64,000 bases of DNA from Rhyzopertha dominica (taxonomy: Eukaryota > Arthropoda > Insecta > Coleoptera > Bostrichidae), in the NCBI GenBank assembly GCA_025024175.1, contig QCXZ01000053.1, positions 6,324,001 to 6,388,000 of the forward strand, in the 5' to 3' direction. The notes beneath the pieces are model-generated. The model did not search any database and had not been told where the DNA came from. It saw nothing but the letters and a program-made list of their open reading frames with translations. Made by a program: the position numbers and the translations under genes. Below, piece by piece: positions 1 to 13,225 of the stretch. Numbering within the stretch: position 1 is the stretch's first letter; each line of letters starts with the position of its first letter.

Positions 1-239
1 ATTTTCCACTTAATCAATTATTCATTTGTCTAATTAAAACATTTTATTTCTACTTAAATACCAAGTTGAAGCAAATCATGAGAAAGCCTGAGTTACAAAC
101 AACTGACTTAATCTATTTCTTCAAAGGCTACCATTGAGTAACATCACCTTTACTTTTTATACCAGCGGTTATTCTTCTTGGCATTGTATTCACTAAATTC
201 TGGCAATCTTGTGGTGTGAACTTATCCAATATAAATTAA

Positions 240-1130
240 AGTTTATGCCTTCATTTAGGAATCGACCTGGCAGGAGTTGCGCGCAGTTGTTTTTTCATAA
301 TGTGCCAAAGAGTTTCTATAGGAGAAAGGTCGGGACTACTGGATACCCATTTTAAAAGTGGAATACTGTTGTCGGTGAACCACTGTAAAGATCTTTTGGA
401 TACATGACATGCAGTGCTATCTTGTTGAAAAAAAATCATTTCCTGACGTCAATGGCCCTTCCCTTGTGGGTAGCCAAGATTCACTTAAGATATTAAGATA
501 TTTTGTGGTGTTCACAATACCCTCAATGAAATGTAATTTTCCTACTCCTCTTGCAGACATTGATCCCCACACCATAACAGATGCTGGAAATTTAACTTTT
601 CTCTTAAGACAATCTGGATGATAAATTTCTGCGACTGTCGCCTACACAAACTTCAAATCTAGACTCGTCGCTCTAATGTACACTGTTCCACTGCTCAGGA
701 CTCCAAGTTCTATGTTCTTTTGCCCACTTCAACCGATTTTTTTTTTGTTGCGTTGTTAACAGTGGCTTTTCCTTGGCCTAGACAATAAAAACACATTTTT
801 GTTTAAAACATTTCAAAAGTTAAAAACAAAAGATTTAACCTTGTAAGTTCCAATACCCAATCTTTGTGCTTCCAGGTGACAGGTGGATCTTGAAACATGT
901 CTTCCTGCAGCATCACTCCAAAGTGTGCTTAGATGACCGTAGTTTGCCCTCCTGTTCTGTTTAATTATTCGTTTCAACGCCCTCCGATCAGTACCAGTAA
1001 GTGCACTTTTTGCACATACCTCTGTTTAGGCTCGACATTATTGCTTGATTTGAATAACTGCACTACGTTGCGAACACTGTATCCTGACAACCCCAATAAC
1101 AATTTCTGCATTAGATCTGCCAGATTTATA
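240..1130 (-). pseudogene. Tc1-like DDE transposase relic
   Basis: Read on the minus strand, this interval gives the parts of a Tc1-family transposase in the right order. There is a DNA-binding/linker stretch near 1000-840 (GTDRRALKRI, then NRRANYGHLSTLW and AGRHVSRSTCHLEAQRLG). An SDESRFEV motif holding the first catalytic Asp lies near 690-660, VMVWGSMSARGVG near 590-545, QQDSTACH (second Asp) near 430-410, and SPDLSPIETLW (third acidic residue, Glu) near 340-315. Tc1 transposases cut and paste their element into TA sites. The frame is broken many times, including a stop just before SDESRF, so no active protein can be made. Convincing terminal inverted repeats were not found on either side. 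The superfamily call is firm; the subfamily is not. Confidence 0.85.
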
Positions 1131-1759
1131 TAAACGAATAATACTTGAACGAATGTTCGGATAAATAACTTTTCCTCTAGTCATTTTTTAATTCTTCAAT
1201 ACAAAATTCTATAATTGAAACTACCCAAAACGCTTTTGACGTCTGATGTCAAGTAAACAATATCTCTTAGTTACGCAAAATTGCACAGCCACCTCAAATG
1301 CTACATTCACCTGTATGCAAATTNCCGCAAATAATATAGATAGGAACCAGGGTTCGGCCTAAACAGTTGGTATTTTTTATTATACAATTTTGATTATTGA
1401 GATCAGTTGAATTATGCGTAAAAATTAATAGACCATAATTTAGAGAAGCTATGTATAATAAAAACAAATTCCAAGAAGCGATTTTGTTTAAAATTTTTGA
1501 GAAATTTTAATAATTCTGTTGATGGGCCAACTGAAATGGGACACTGCTCGTATTTACAAGGGTCATGTCATATTTCCTACACATATCTAGCTGGCGCTGA
1601 ACTGACCATGGCGAAAAAAGCAAGTGCTGCCGAATTTAAAAGTCTATCATTGGGACATCAATATCTCTATAATAGAGTGCGGGTAGTTCACTCAGTTTAT
1701 GTGTAAAAAATCTGGGTAGTTTTATGCATTGGAACGCATCACTGTAGCGGATTAAAGTG

Positions 1760-1980
1760 CTTATATAAAAATAAAAATCACGATTCACGACTAACCACAT
1801 TACTCCCTTCGAACGACCAAACGCATGGCCGGCGTCCTTCGCTGCTTCGTGAACCCGTGAACTCGATCACGACATAACGATTCACGGTTTATGCGTAATG
1901 ACGATCACGGCCGTGATCCGTGATTTGTAGATATCAGTGATTAAATCACAGTTCATGATATTTGTCGCATCCCTAGACAT
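1760..1980. repeat. GTGATCGTGATT-rich repeat, possible hAT end
   Basis: This stretch is dense in variants of TCACGATTCACG and GTGATCCGTGATTTG on both strands. It stops at CGCATCCCTAG (about 1968-1978), which reads CTAGGGATGCG on the minus strand. Such an end followed by reiterated GTGATTTAATCAC-type motifs is seen in some hAT-like elements, but no matching second end or 8-bp duplication was found. The class is inferred. Confidence 0.3.
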
Positions 1981-2879
1981 TATACTATCACCAAAGCGAT
2001 GGCAACGTGTTTTGGATATGCCAAGGGATTATATTGAACGATTTTATTGCAATTTTTAAAAATGTACGTTTCATTTGCGAGCTGTGTTCTTGCGTGCAGG
2101 AATTTTGACATGCGACCCATGTAATAAAAAATGTTTGTTCATAAAAATCCTTGGGTCATAATTCACAATTTTTACTGCTGAAGGGACAGTCTTTTGACCT
2201 CCGCAAGGATCGCTGCCGCCCGTAAATAAATTAACGATAAATAAAACATCGCTGTTTACACGCGGATTACTCCATAAAATTTACATATTATAGCAATTCG
2301 GCGCGGCTGGCGCGAGCAACTCGCGACGCTACAAGAAAAAAATTTCAGCAGTAAATCACCCGTCTGCGCGCACGCAAAAATTTCGAAATTACTACATCAA
2401 ATATGTTTTCGGATATCATCGAGGCTATATCGGTTCGTTACACGGACCATTACCCAAAATCCACTGTCACATCTCGGAGTCAGGGGCAATCGTGCATGAA
2501 CGAGGGAGAGTGAGGACGCGGGGGCGAAGTTCCGAGCTGGGAGCATTACAATCTGCTGCGGTTATCGGTCCGGTTGGAGCGATGCACCCGGAGGCGGTTC
2601 TTGCTTAGGAATCGCAATATTCATACGATGAGCTCGCAAAGCTTAATTTTTATTTTAGAATACGCCAACTTTATCTTTTGTAATGCGACTTGTAATGTTT
2701 AGTTTAAAAGTTAGCGCGCAAAGTCGCACACGCGTGGTCGGGCAATACTTTCCTGCATAGTCACTTGCATTTCACGGCCACTTTTCGTTACCATAATGTA
2801 TGAATGTTCCTGTGGTATATTTGTTTATGTGTTTGGTACGCTCGAATCTGATACACATTTTGGGTAAAAAGCAGCATGA
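1981..2879. other. No gene seen; GC-richer island
   Basis: No coding similarity was recognised. From about 2200 to 2620 the sequence is clearly richer in G+C and CpG than its surroundings (for example GGCGCGGCTGGCGCGAGC near 2300) and lacks a long open frame. It may be unique ancestral sequence between transposon insertions. Confidence 0.4.
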
Positions 2880-2996
2880 TTGATTCGGAATAGAGGTATC
2901 GACCAGTGTGTATGGGAATTGGTCGACTACAATAAACTCACTGCAAAAGTAATAGGGTTTATTTCGACACTACAAGTTGGTGACGAGGATGTGATA
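2880..2996 (+). mobile_element. LTR 3' end and primer-binding site of gypsy-like element
   Basis: An AATAAA-type signal (CAATAAACTC, near 2930) is followed about 40 bases later by a ...ACACTACA end. Immediately after comes TTGGTGACGAGGATGTGA (2977-2994). A TGG-type tract just inside the LTR is the usual form of the tRNA primer-binding site in gypsy-like retrotransposons, and the gag-like frame follows about 250 bases downstream. The LTR start is not defined and no 3' LTR was found. Confidence 0.5.
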
Positions 2997-3189
2997 TCCG
3001 ATGCTGTAATTAATATAGTGAACGGAGAGTGAAGTCAAATTTTTCAAGAATGACCTCAAGCATAAAACGAAAATGGCGGTTGCAGAACCCAGCGGTCAGT
3101 CAGCAAAGACGATGATGGGAAATCTAAGTTTGAAGGAATCGGAATTCGGAAGCCTACTGTAAAGAGGGCATTACGACTTAGCGCCTGTG

Positions 3190-4745
3190 ACGAAGAGCCT
3201 ACCGGCTTATCAACTGCCTTGACCTACCGGCTTTACAGGAATGGAAATCCCATGATAAATTGGTGAGGCTGCGCAATACTCATTTTAAGTCTGCTATCAG
3301 CCCATTGGCTCGAAGATACAAATTTTACAATGCAATGAAAAACGAGGACGAAACAGTGCAACAATTCACAGCGCTGGTGAGGTCACTGGCTACGACATTT
3401 GAATTTGGTCCGGAACTAGACGTCATACTTCGGGATAAATTTATATTATTTTATTTATGTAATCCGCCAATTATGGAAAAGATTTTTGAAGAAAAAGTCA
3501 CTAATTCATGGGAAAAGGTAATTCAAATTGCGTGCAGCCAAATGGAAAAACCAGCCATTGGAAACCTACAAATAAAAGAAGAGATATTTTTCATCACGGT
3601 GATAAAGCTTGCGGCGAAGAACTGGAAGGCGCGGGCGGCGACAGCAGCTGGGAACCAGCGATTAAAGTTCCAGTTCCAGCGCACAGGACAGAATAAAGGT
3701 TTCAACGTTGAGCCATGGACACGCGTCGCAGATAAGGAGAACAAACAAAACCATAACAAAGATAAGTGTTTTTATAAAAATGATGGNTCTGGAATATGCA
3801 ATGTTAAAGGTCATTTAGCCAACGTTTGCAAATACATATAAGCAAAAGAGCAATTTTTTAGAGGAAACTGAGAAAGAATTGTCTGATATAAGTGATGTTT
3901 TAAATACCATTTTTACATATTCTTCTGATAAGGTTTCCAAATGTAATATAAGGATAAAAATAGTTATGAATGAGACATTTCTCCTTTTTGAGTTATACAG
4001 GTGTATTAGTACCAGTTATTTCAGAAAAATTCTGGGAAAAACGTTTTTACTCATATCAGTTACATAAAACAAATAAAACTTTGGTAAGTTATGACGGGTC
4101 CCTTATTAAATCAATTGGGAATATTAAAGTAGAAATAAGTTTCAAGGGTTCAAAGAAACAAATTAGTTTGCACGTTATAAAACATGGGGTTTTTCCTTAT
4201 TGGGACGAGGTTTTTCAATTTTTGTTTATTGTCAATAACTCAGATTAAAGTAGGAGACAAAATGTATTCTAGTATTGAAAGATTAAAATGTGAATTAGCC
4301 AAAACATTTCCTATTGTATTTTCCTCAGCATTAGGTTGCTACAGTGGAAGCGCAGTACGGCTTGGGTTGCGAGGAGATGCACATGAAGTTCTTCAAACCC
4401 CGACCACTCACTTTTGCGTTGCGTGAAGCGGCAGAAAAAGAATTTGATCGTTTAGTTAAGAAGGGCAACTTGAATCCAGTATCATACTGCGATTGGTGAA
4501 CACGATTGTTCCGGTAGTCTTACATGTAGATAAGTATCCTTCAGCGAGAATTGAGGACATTTTTAGCAAGCTATATGGGGTATAATTCTCGAAACTGATT
4601 TGTCAAATGCTTATCAGCAAGTCAACTTAGATGCACATTCAAAATTGTTAACCACAATATCCCGTATATGTATATGTTTGCTGCATATCGCCCTCTTTCA
4701 AACGTCTAGCAACCGTCATGGCGCAATTTTACTTAAAGTCAAATG
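3190..4745 (+). pseudogene. Gypsy-like LTR retrotransposon gag-pol relic
   Basis: The open stretch 3260-3841 resembles a gypsy-type Gag: a capsid-like helix-rich part (RYKFYNAMKNEDETVQQF, then FEFGPELDVILRDKF), an EKVTNSWEKVIQIA helix, and a degraded zinc knuckle at its end (GICNVKGHLANVC). After a stop, 3970-4200 is protease-like. The usual active-site DTG reads YTG (YTGVLVPVIS), followed by LVSYDGSLIKSIGNIKVEIS. From about 4260 to 4700 come the first blocks of reverse transcriptase (AEKEFDRLVKKGNLNP; ...TDLSNAYQQVNLDAHSK), broken by frameshifts. The RT palm YxDD, RNase H and integrase are missing, so the element ends abruptly near 4745. It is clearly dead. Confidence 0.8.
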
Positions 4746-6789
4746 ACGTGAAATTGCATCTGCTATAGCACGCCTCGCCCTGTAGCAAAATGGTTGGTTT
4801 TAGAATATACGTGGATAAATTTTTAACATTATTTTGCAGCAAGGGAATAAATTTTGTTAATTCTATTCGTTTCGGGTACTGTCATAAAATTTGTCAGGGA
4901 ATAGTGCATTGTTAGAAAGGCTCGGTTATTGTAGTTCAGTCGGGATATTTTATTGCAACCAGATGGAGAAAGTTGGTCCTGTTCCTAGAGGGATACAGCC
5001 GTTATGGCTCTTTTGTGATTGGGGCACACGACCTAAAAATTACGATGGTTAGCGCGCGAAACCTCCCAGTTTATATTAGATTCAATAATAGTTGATAGAA
5101 ATGATTGGTTCGATTGCTGAACCTCCTCAGAATATTAAGTAAGGATTTAGTTAAGATTGGCAACCATGTGAAGTTTTTCCTGAAGTTTTCTTCGCATGTT
5201 GCATATTGGAGTGAAGCATGTTTTATTATAGTAGTCAAAGTCGTTGCCATATCGCGTGGTATCTTAACTTCAGATTCGGGATATCCACGAGTTAGATAAG
5301 TCTGATTGTAATTGTTTAGCTTTGATTTGGATTTTGATAATTGGACAATTGTTTGTCAACGGGAATATGACCAGTGCCGCGCTTAGATAATAGCAAGAGG
5401 GGGTAGTTTTGACCAATCAGGTCTCAAAAAGTTAGAATCTTCAGTTTACGTTCCATCCTCTTAGATACCAGAAGAAATGTAATTTCTAGTTAAGCTCGCG
5501 AAGTATAGAGTAATTTTAAGTAAAGTAAGTTAGCAAGTCTCGAAAGTTAAGTTAACGCCCCCGGGTATTTTGGAAATTCCTTGTTAATTAGTTTAAACTC
5601 GCGTGTAGGTCAAAATTGTTAATTTACGAGTTGAGGTCATATTCTCGTTTTAAAGAGTAAAGAATATTTGGGATGTACACCAGTTTTGTTGATTACGTTT
5701 TATTATTATAATGTTTATTATTCTCATTAATAATTGTTAAATATATTTGTTGTTTGAAACGTGGTTTTTTCATTCTTGCGACGAAAATGATTTATTGTGC
5801 TCATGTATATGTTCGAATAAAGGTAAGACACACACTTTTGCTTGTTTTGATATATTTAAGTAAGTAAGTAAGAACAGTAAGCATTCCCAGTAGTTAGCAT
5901 CGGCCAACCATTGGGTTTTATGACGGGGATCTTAGTATTGGCATTTAGAGCTTGCATTGTGAAATTGGTAGATCCGCTCGCCGTCAATTTTAATCGGTAA
6001 GCAAGCATGATAATTCGGCCACATTAAATTTGATGTTAGGCCTGCCACAGCACTCATTATTCTTCCTTAATTAAATTATGCAGGAATATGAAGTGAAACA
6101 CCTACAAAACTCACTTAGAACGAGGAAAAATTGCGGAAAAATACTCGCAACTACCAAACCAAATGAAAAAAAAAAAACATTTCTTTGCAATGAATTTTTC
6201 GTGCCCTCGCCATAATCCGATACGTTGTCCCGCAGCGCTTCTATTAGAGCGTAATTTAAAACAGATCCGGTTGCCTCTCGAGCTCAGCCCCGCGGGCTCC
6301 CTGTTTTTAATTTACCAAAGATAAATGGAGGCCGTTTCTGCTGATCCGCTTCAGGTGGTCGCGCCTTTTCGGCGACGGGGCTCCGGAGTCGCTTTTCGGC
6401 CGTAAAGGGATCGCATTAGCCGTGGCCGCGCAATAAAAATTATGGTGGCACTAAAAATTAAAGGGTAAATCCGCGCGGAGGGTGGCGGAAATGATGCGGT
6501 TTTTTGCCGGCACACTCGCGAGACAATGGGGCTTTGCAGTGGGGAAACAATTGCTCGGAAGCCGGCGGTGGATATTGTCGAGAGGTAGGTTCAGTTTTCC
6601 GACGAGAGCGGAGCCAATATGGAAGCTGAAAAAATAAAAGTCCTTTTGAGGTTTATGATTACGTTATTCTTAGATTACTGGTAATGGATAGATTCATTTA
6701 GACATTTTTCTCTTTGTCTCAGGAATAGACGATACGGAAAACTGGATTTTCTTTTTAATTTTTCATCGCAGTTGACATATTTTGTATAG
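4746..6789. other. No gene seen; GC-rich island at 6220-6560
   Basis: No coding similarity was recognised after the RT fragment stops. A short AAGT tetranucleotide run lies near 5862-5876. The stretch 6220-6560 is GC- and CpG-rich without an open frame and holds the 14-mer AATAAAAATTATGG at 6432-6445, which recurs at 13701-13714 in another island. Confidence 0.4.
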
Positions 6790-7346
6790 TATCAAGCAAC
6801 GATCTATAACACTGACTTATGCAGAGGGTTTTACAGCTTGATGGTCGGCCGTCGTAAACTATTGTATTGTAAATGAGGGTTTTTACAACCTTATGGTCGG
6901 CCGTCCTAAACTATTGGGATTAGTGGCACGCTTCAAAGTTCCTAAATGGACCGTATTCAAAAGAATCTTGTTAACTAAAATTTTAACTTTTCCACTATAA
7001 ATTTTTGAAATTTTTTGGTTGTGATAATTTAGCAATCAATAAAACGTAGTAGCTTTTATAAGAAATTTTATTTAATGCAGACCTGATGCTAACTGGCGCG
7101 ACCCGCGATCTATTTTTATGTGATACTTTATTGGGTTTAAATTTTCCGATGTATAAAATAAAAGCCTTTGCATTACATAACAAATTTATACAAATTTAAT
7201 ATAAATACATACAAATTAGTAAGTAGAAAATTATTTACATTTTTTAGAAAAAATTTACAATGGTGCACAATAAAATTTATACGTGGTATCGATTATGTTC
7301 ATTACAGCTTGTTAATAAGCACATTACAAGAGTCACAAGAGGATTT
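6790..7346 (+). repeat. End fragment of IS630/Tc1-mariner-type element, copy 1
   Basis: This stretch is almost the same, base for base, as 49501-50046. Both start with TATCAAGCAAC, run through two copies of a GGTCGGCCGTC-containing segment, TTCCACTATAAATTTTTG and GCAGACCTGATGCTAACTGG, and stop sharing at ...GAGTCACAA. In the second copy a minus-strand transposase begins immediately afterwards; here it is absent and unrelated sequence follows. The fragment is therefore the non-coding 3' end of the element, left by truncation or deletion. Confidence 0.85.
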
Positions 7347-8584
7347 GTCAAGCCGACGGGATGTAAAGGCATTAAAAAATTTCGAGGCTTGATTTTAATT
7401 AACTATGCTTCGAGTGTTATTTCTCGTTATAATAATCTGAAATAGTTTTCTCCTTTGAGTTTGCTATAATCGTCTTGCGTTTGCCACATACCCAAGTCAT
7501 AGTAATGAGTCTCATCATAACACGAGATTTCCGATGCCTCCTGATAAATCCCTGATACTACAACATTCACTGCAAAAAAACCTTGTTCCATTTATACAAC
7601 TGCTATCAGCTTAACCTTAGGTATGAAATTTTTATCAAAGGCCCCTGCATTACCGTCAGACTCCCTTTTTTCCGATTCAACATCTCATTCCACCTCTCAT
7701 TTCGCGCACCTACCAGGTTTCGCTTTCGGCGTCTTGGTCCCGTGCGGCCAACTACGACCGCATCCGGTCCATCTCGTCCACCGCCAAGGTAAAGGTCGTC
7801 AAATTCACGACTCCCGGTTTGATGTTACATCATCGATTTTCCGCACATTGAGTGGGTTACCAGTGGCGTTGGCTGGAAGGAAGTACGGTGCTTTCTTGCA
7901 CCGTTCTTTTCAAAATTGCAAATTTGACAAATTGTGTCATTGAAATGATTGGGTTTGTCGCAATTTCTGAAAATAGTACGACAAGCAGTTGTATACAATG
8001 CAAGTGACACTTATTGATGTTTTGTTGATAGATTTCTTTTTATTTCTTCAGAAATAAGCCATCTTGTTAGGTACTTTAAAGAGTTCATAGAGATGCTTCA
8101 GGTTATAAATCAGTTTGTCATAGTTATGCCAATTTCGACAATTATAACCCTTAAAGCCCGTCGAAATTTTATTATCCGACTTCGCTCAGTGAACTGTTGT
8201 AGGTTTATTTTATTTGTATTTAACTTATATAATAGTTTTTTTTTTCATTTAATATTAGGCAATTAATTAATGAGAATTTAGTTCATTCGGCAATGCAGAA
8301 ACAAAATGTGTATCCCATAATTTTCAATTAAAAAAGAAAAGTTTATATTGTAACACTGCTCGGTTTTCATCTCTAAAATGAAGTAACGTCGCCCTCAAAT
8401 TTTATTACTGCTCGAACTGGGTTGGGCATTGAACTGATTAACATTCTGTACTGCTCAGGAGCAGAAGCATCTCAAATTTGCTCTATTTTGGCTTTAAGTT
8501 CTGGTAATGTCCGTTGTAGATTATTCCTTAAAATTTGTTTTATTTCATACCACACCATTTTGGTAACATTACGGAGAAGGCCAA
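7347..8584. other. No recognised gene
   Basis: Two overlapping frames between 7583 and 8010 (one per strand, 60-106 residues) have no motif I recognise. The minus-strand one contains a CRTIF...CQICNF cysteine cluster but no complete zinc-finger spacing. From 8040 the sequence is AT-rich and featureless. Confidence 0.3.
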
Positions 8585-10918
8585 CCCAACCAACACAGTT
8601 AAATATAATTTATGTAACTATTACATAACACCACTTGCTTAAACCATGTTTGATATGTAACATGTATGGTACATGTACGCCGGCTGAAACGTGAGTCATC
8701 CGTAATATCTATGTTACATAAAAAAGCTACATAGCAGTCATGTAATTTTTATCTGTTGCAGCGATGTAGCTGCTCTGTTTATGGTACATGTATGATACCA
8801 ATTCGTTACATATATTTTATATCATTATTACGTAATGTCACTACGTTTGATATATTATATGTAAGCAACATTTATAGTTTGCGTACTTGAAAATACCGGC
8901 TCAAATAGGTGTGATCTGTAATATATCTGTTACGTAAAAAAGCTACAAAACAGACATGTACGTTTTATATATTACAGAGTACATACACTTTAAATTACTT
9001 TATGTTATTTATATGCACTCCAGTTGTGTTGAACATGCATCGAGATGATTACATATTACAAAAATATATCTTCAGAAATATCCTTGCCCCTTTCTGTATC
9101 CTTTCATAGGCAGTCTCTAATAACACAAACAGATGTACAACACAGCAGCAATTCAGGAGAATATGCATAATGTCTTATGGGCATATGGGATATCTACACA
9201 AAAGTAACCTACTATATTTTTTCTTCCGCGACACGCATCTGACGGAAAACATATTTGAAAGGATTTGAACCAAAGGTATTGTTTTAAATTGCAAACAACA
9301 GTATTAAAAAGTTCTGTTTCTTATCTGCAACTTCAGAAGTTAATGTTTTGAAAAAGATGTATAATAAAATAAAATACAGAGTAATTTTTGTATGTCCATA
9401 AAAAAATTGACAATGCACACTTAACACCCTACAGTCTTTACGAGTAAGAAGAAATAACAAACATGCAATGATTATGTTTGTGAAAAATTATATCAAAAAA
9501 TATAAAAACCACTCACTTTTTTGTATTAACCTTGATCCATCAAGACGTATCCATTCTGACGTTAGTTACTCACAATCGAGAATTTGCCTTAAAATTGTTA
9601 GTTATTTTTAATTTTTAATTAGTATTAAAACTTACCTTTTAAGGCTCTCGCGTAAACGTCTATTTCTATGCCCTAACCAGGAACAAGCATTTGCACAATG
9701 GTTAGTCACAATAGCTTTTGAACATCTACAGACGAAGCCTCTGACATTTTTGTCAAACGTTTGTGACAGATATTGTTTCTAAAACATTTTAGCCAGCATA
9801 GTCATACATATAAAATTTATGTCACTATAATATAACAATGTTTACGTATAACACAGCTATAATACTATTATAATGTAACAAATACATTACATACAAGGTA
9901 CACGCAGCGCACATACACTTATCAGATGTCGGCTCATACATATACAATGTTATACATAGCAGTTACAGAAATACCTAAATCTTTTTTCTCCACAATCTTG
10001 TATGATCCGAGTTAGTATTGATGCTCTTTTACCTTATTGTAGAACATTGAAGGGTGAATCTGTGCCTGAGTTAAGCTCTCAATGGTCCAATATAACTTTT
10101 TTTTTAACCGTATAGATATTTCACCATCAGGGTAATCCAATATATTCAGAATAGAAAAGACTGTACCCAAAAAAGCCCAAAATAATAATTAATTATCAAA
10201 ATGAGAGAAATGTTGGTCACACTTTTTAAATTTGATGGATGGGTTTATTATAAAATTCATCAATACTTTGTTAATTCAAAAGCTAGTGAAGTTTGTATCT
10301 AAAATGGATTTGTAGATTACACTCTTATGGCTCCGCATGGTAGAGTACTCTAGACTGCTAATTTTCATAACTAAAGATCCAACCTCTATTTCTTTTTTCT
10401 TCTCTGCGCTTACACTTACTTGAATCCAAAGTTTCTGCAACTGGTAGGTTTTATTACAAAATAATACATACACAGAAGTAATTTCAGCTCTAACCACATT
10501 TATGTTATTATCGTGAGTAATTCACATTACTACTTTGTGACCATTATCTCAATTAGTTTTTGTTAGTCGATACGTATATCTTCTATATTATCTTCGTTTT
10601 CTTTTTTACCTTGACGATACATAGACGCGACCTGTGTGCTATACAAAAATTACTCTGGCATATAATGTATTATATACATGTAGGACTTATGTAACATTAT
10701 ATATCCTAGACATAACAAAGTAAATGTATATGTTCAGTTTAGATGGCGTGTGATTGAATAAAAATAAACCAGTCTTCTGAACTAGATGAACTAGATGACT
10801 ATATGTTACATATTTTTAAAGCAAATTTCATATCTCTAGTACATAATTCTGTTATGTAGCTTTTGTAACATTGTTGTTCTTTGATATTTATGTATCATAC
10901 ATGTGTGTGTTGGCTGGG
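8585..10918. mobile_element. Candidate 2.3-kb TIR element, unknown class
   Basis: CCCAACCAACACA at 8585-8597 is matched by its inverted copy TGTGTTGGCTGGG at 10906-10918 (12 of 13 positions). The interior is crowded near both ends with variants of TATGTAACAT and GTTACATA on both strands, as subterminal transposase-binding repeats often are. Inside the left end, a segment of about 65 bases (CCGGCT...AAAAAAGCTACA...CATGTA) occurs twice, near 8682-8745 and 8893-8963. No transposase-like frame was seen, so if real the element is non-autonomous. A target duplication could not be defined. Confidence 0.5.
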
Positions 10919-12527
10919 ATTAATATTGTGGTCGCTAAGACGCTTTTTTTNCGGTTTTTCCTGCTGAAAAATTTAATTGTTGCCAACATTTAACTTTGCG
11001 ATGCTTTGTGTAGTGCAGCTAACGTTACTACCGCTTAGTTTACGAATTTTACTATTCAGACAGGCTAAAAACATCTTTCAGTCCATCATAGTACAATTAT
11101 TTAACAGACTTACTGTAGCCACAATCTCTCAATACGATACTAAATGTTATGCGAAACCTTGTCACCCCACAGCTCCGAAACGTAGCTTTTTGCAACCCTA
11201 AATTTGATTATCCCACACAGAATCTGTTGAAAACAGACACTCCCACGCGTTTTCTCATATTAAAATATATCAAATAATTCTAGAATCGACAGATGACAAG
11301 TATACGTCAAAGCAATAGTTGTTACACTAGACACGCTGTATATTTTCAAGTATTGGTAATTTCTCTTTTTGATGTAATGGCTAACGCTTTCGCTTCCGGC
11401 GTTTAAATGATGACGTGAAGCTTTTGGACTGGAAGGCCTTTTGCTTCCAGAAGTATCGCCGCCTACTACGATGGCAGGCACAATAGTTCACCACTGAAGA
11501 TGCCTACCACAGTAGTAGGCAAAATTTATGAAAACAGAAGAAGAAAAAGGCATCGACCACGGTCATCCAGTCTGGAAGCTTCGCTCAGTAATTTGTGTAA
11601 CAGTACATCATGATTTGACATGTTTACTATACTAAAACCCTACAAACTAACCATGCACTTAATACAGAAAAGCAAAACGAATGCCATGAAATTTAGGGTA
11701 TTGGGTTTCCCTTGTCATTTCTGAACTACTTGCAGAAAGTTGTTTTTCGGCGCCCCCTACATTATCTCAGTGCAAGCCGCCTCTGCAAGTTTCTATACTC
11801 AGGACGAAGTACTAAAGTTACAAATTGAAAGACGACGGGCATGTATCAAATTTCCAAGGAGACGGACTAACGAAATTAGTCCGCGGGGGCTAACACGGTG
11901 CGTTCCGCTGGGGGTGCTTCGTGTTCGATAAACAATTGGGGGTGCGTCACGCAGGAGCCCTGCCGGATCCGATCGGGGATCAACCGCGACTGTTTTGATC
12001 AACTGTGCCGATACGGATATTGCGTCGTGGGAAATAACTGCGGGAGCTTCAAAGAAACTCTTTTTTATTTGAGTGGTGAGGACATAAAGCGCGTTTCACA
12101 CTAAGAATAAGGTCTTTGTGAGGCCAAGTAAGAACAGCGGGTAAATCAGGATCCGACGGCTCAAAATTTTATGTGGGTAACACTAATTTTATGAACGCTC
12201 TTTTAGTGGACAATACTGTGGATCAAGGATCAACCTTTCAATGTTCTCTCTCAAATTCTACGGGGTTTCTATAAATGATCCGCGCAACGCAGGCCGCGTT
12301 GGTTTCTTTGTGTCTTTTTTTGTAACTGATGCCAAGCCACAATAAGCCCAATATACTGTCAACTGTCATATACTGCACTGAAGGTTGCGGATAAAGTTAT
12401 AGCTACGAAACTGATCATTTTATAAAAAAAAATCCAACAATTTACGGTTCTACGAGGGTGAATGCTTTCAGCGTCCATAATATAAAATAATATTTGTTCG
12501 GAAAGATCGCTGTCGTTTTAAAACACT
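10919..12527. other. No gene seen; PLE-type hairpin box at 11494-11524
   Basis: No coding similarity was recognised. At 11494 the sequence reads CTGAAGA, then a 6-bp stem GCCTAC/GTAGGC with a 7-base loop, then AAAA. This layout recurs in the window and is typical of regions flanking Penelope-like elements. The stretch 11880-12050 is a GC-richer patch with CpG but no gene. Confidence 0.35.
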
Positions 12528-13225
12528 GACCTCTCAGTCCTGTAGTAGCCAATTTGTTTATGGAAAATTTAGAAGAGGTAGCGATCAAGAGTTTTGCCTT
12601 TAAGCCAAAATGTTGGTATAGGTATGTAGATGACGCTTTTGTTATTTGGCCCCATGCTATAGAAGAGTTAGGTAGGTTTCTAAATTATTTCAACAGTCAA
12701 AATCCCGACACAAAATTTACTAGGGAACAGATTAAACTAGAAATTTTAAGAATTTTCTTTTGTGTGCCTTCCAAACTGTTAATGTAGAATTTTTGCGTAG
12801 GAAACCACAATAACCAAGATTCCTAAAATTTTCACAGTTGCGGTATATCAAGTCAAAGGCTCAATAGGCAGAAACAGAAGCACTTTGTACATATTCAGCA
12901 AATACATGTCGAGAATCAAATAATACACCAAAATTGCAAACAATGGCATGTGGAAGTAATTCTTGGTCGCCTATTTTCAATCAAAACCGAGAGCGTTTTT
13001 TCTTTCAAAAAGTAACAACAATGAATTTAGAGGTATACGATCTATTTCACGCATTTTAGCAGAAAGCGTATTTAGTAAATCAAACGTAAATGGCAACATT
13101 ATGGAGTGGACTGTATCATCTTCCTTATGCCTTTATTCTATACATTATAATTGTAAAGACTCTTTTTTACAAACGTTTTATGTAATATACTTATATTATA
13201 TGTTTGGATATAATTTCTAACGACC
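12528..13225 (+). pseudogene. Penelope-like element RT fragment
   Basis: The frame from 12528 shows LSPVVANLFMENLEE, then WYRYVDDAFVIWPHA with the catalytic YVDD intact, then FLNYFNSQNPDTKFTREQ. This is the palm-to-thumb part of the reverse transcriptase of Penelope-like retroelements, in which the E/FT-E block follows the YVDD by about 30 residues. The fragment starts inside the RT, loses frame near 12787 and fades by about 13225. Finger motifs and the GIY-YIG endonuclease are absent here. An enlarged DIRS or LINE assignment is less likely because of the SPVVANLFME...RYVDD spacing. Confidence 0.7.

Noticed and set aside
4880..5700. 3' LTR of the gypsy-like element
   Set aside because: No stretch here matches the 5' LTR end at 2880-2974.
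7583..8010. Overlapping frames of up to 106 residues on both strands as a host gene
   Set aside because: No domain, no splice or promoter support, and both strands are equally open.
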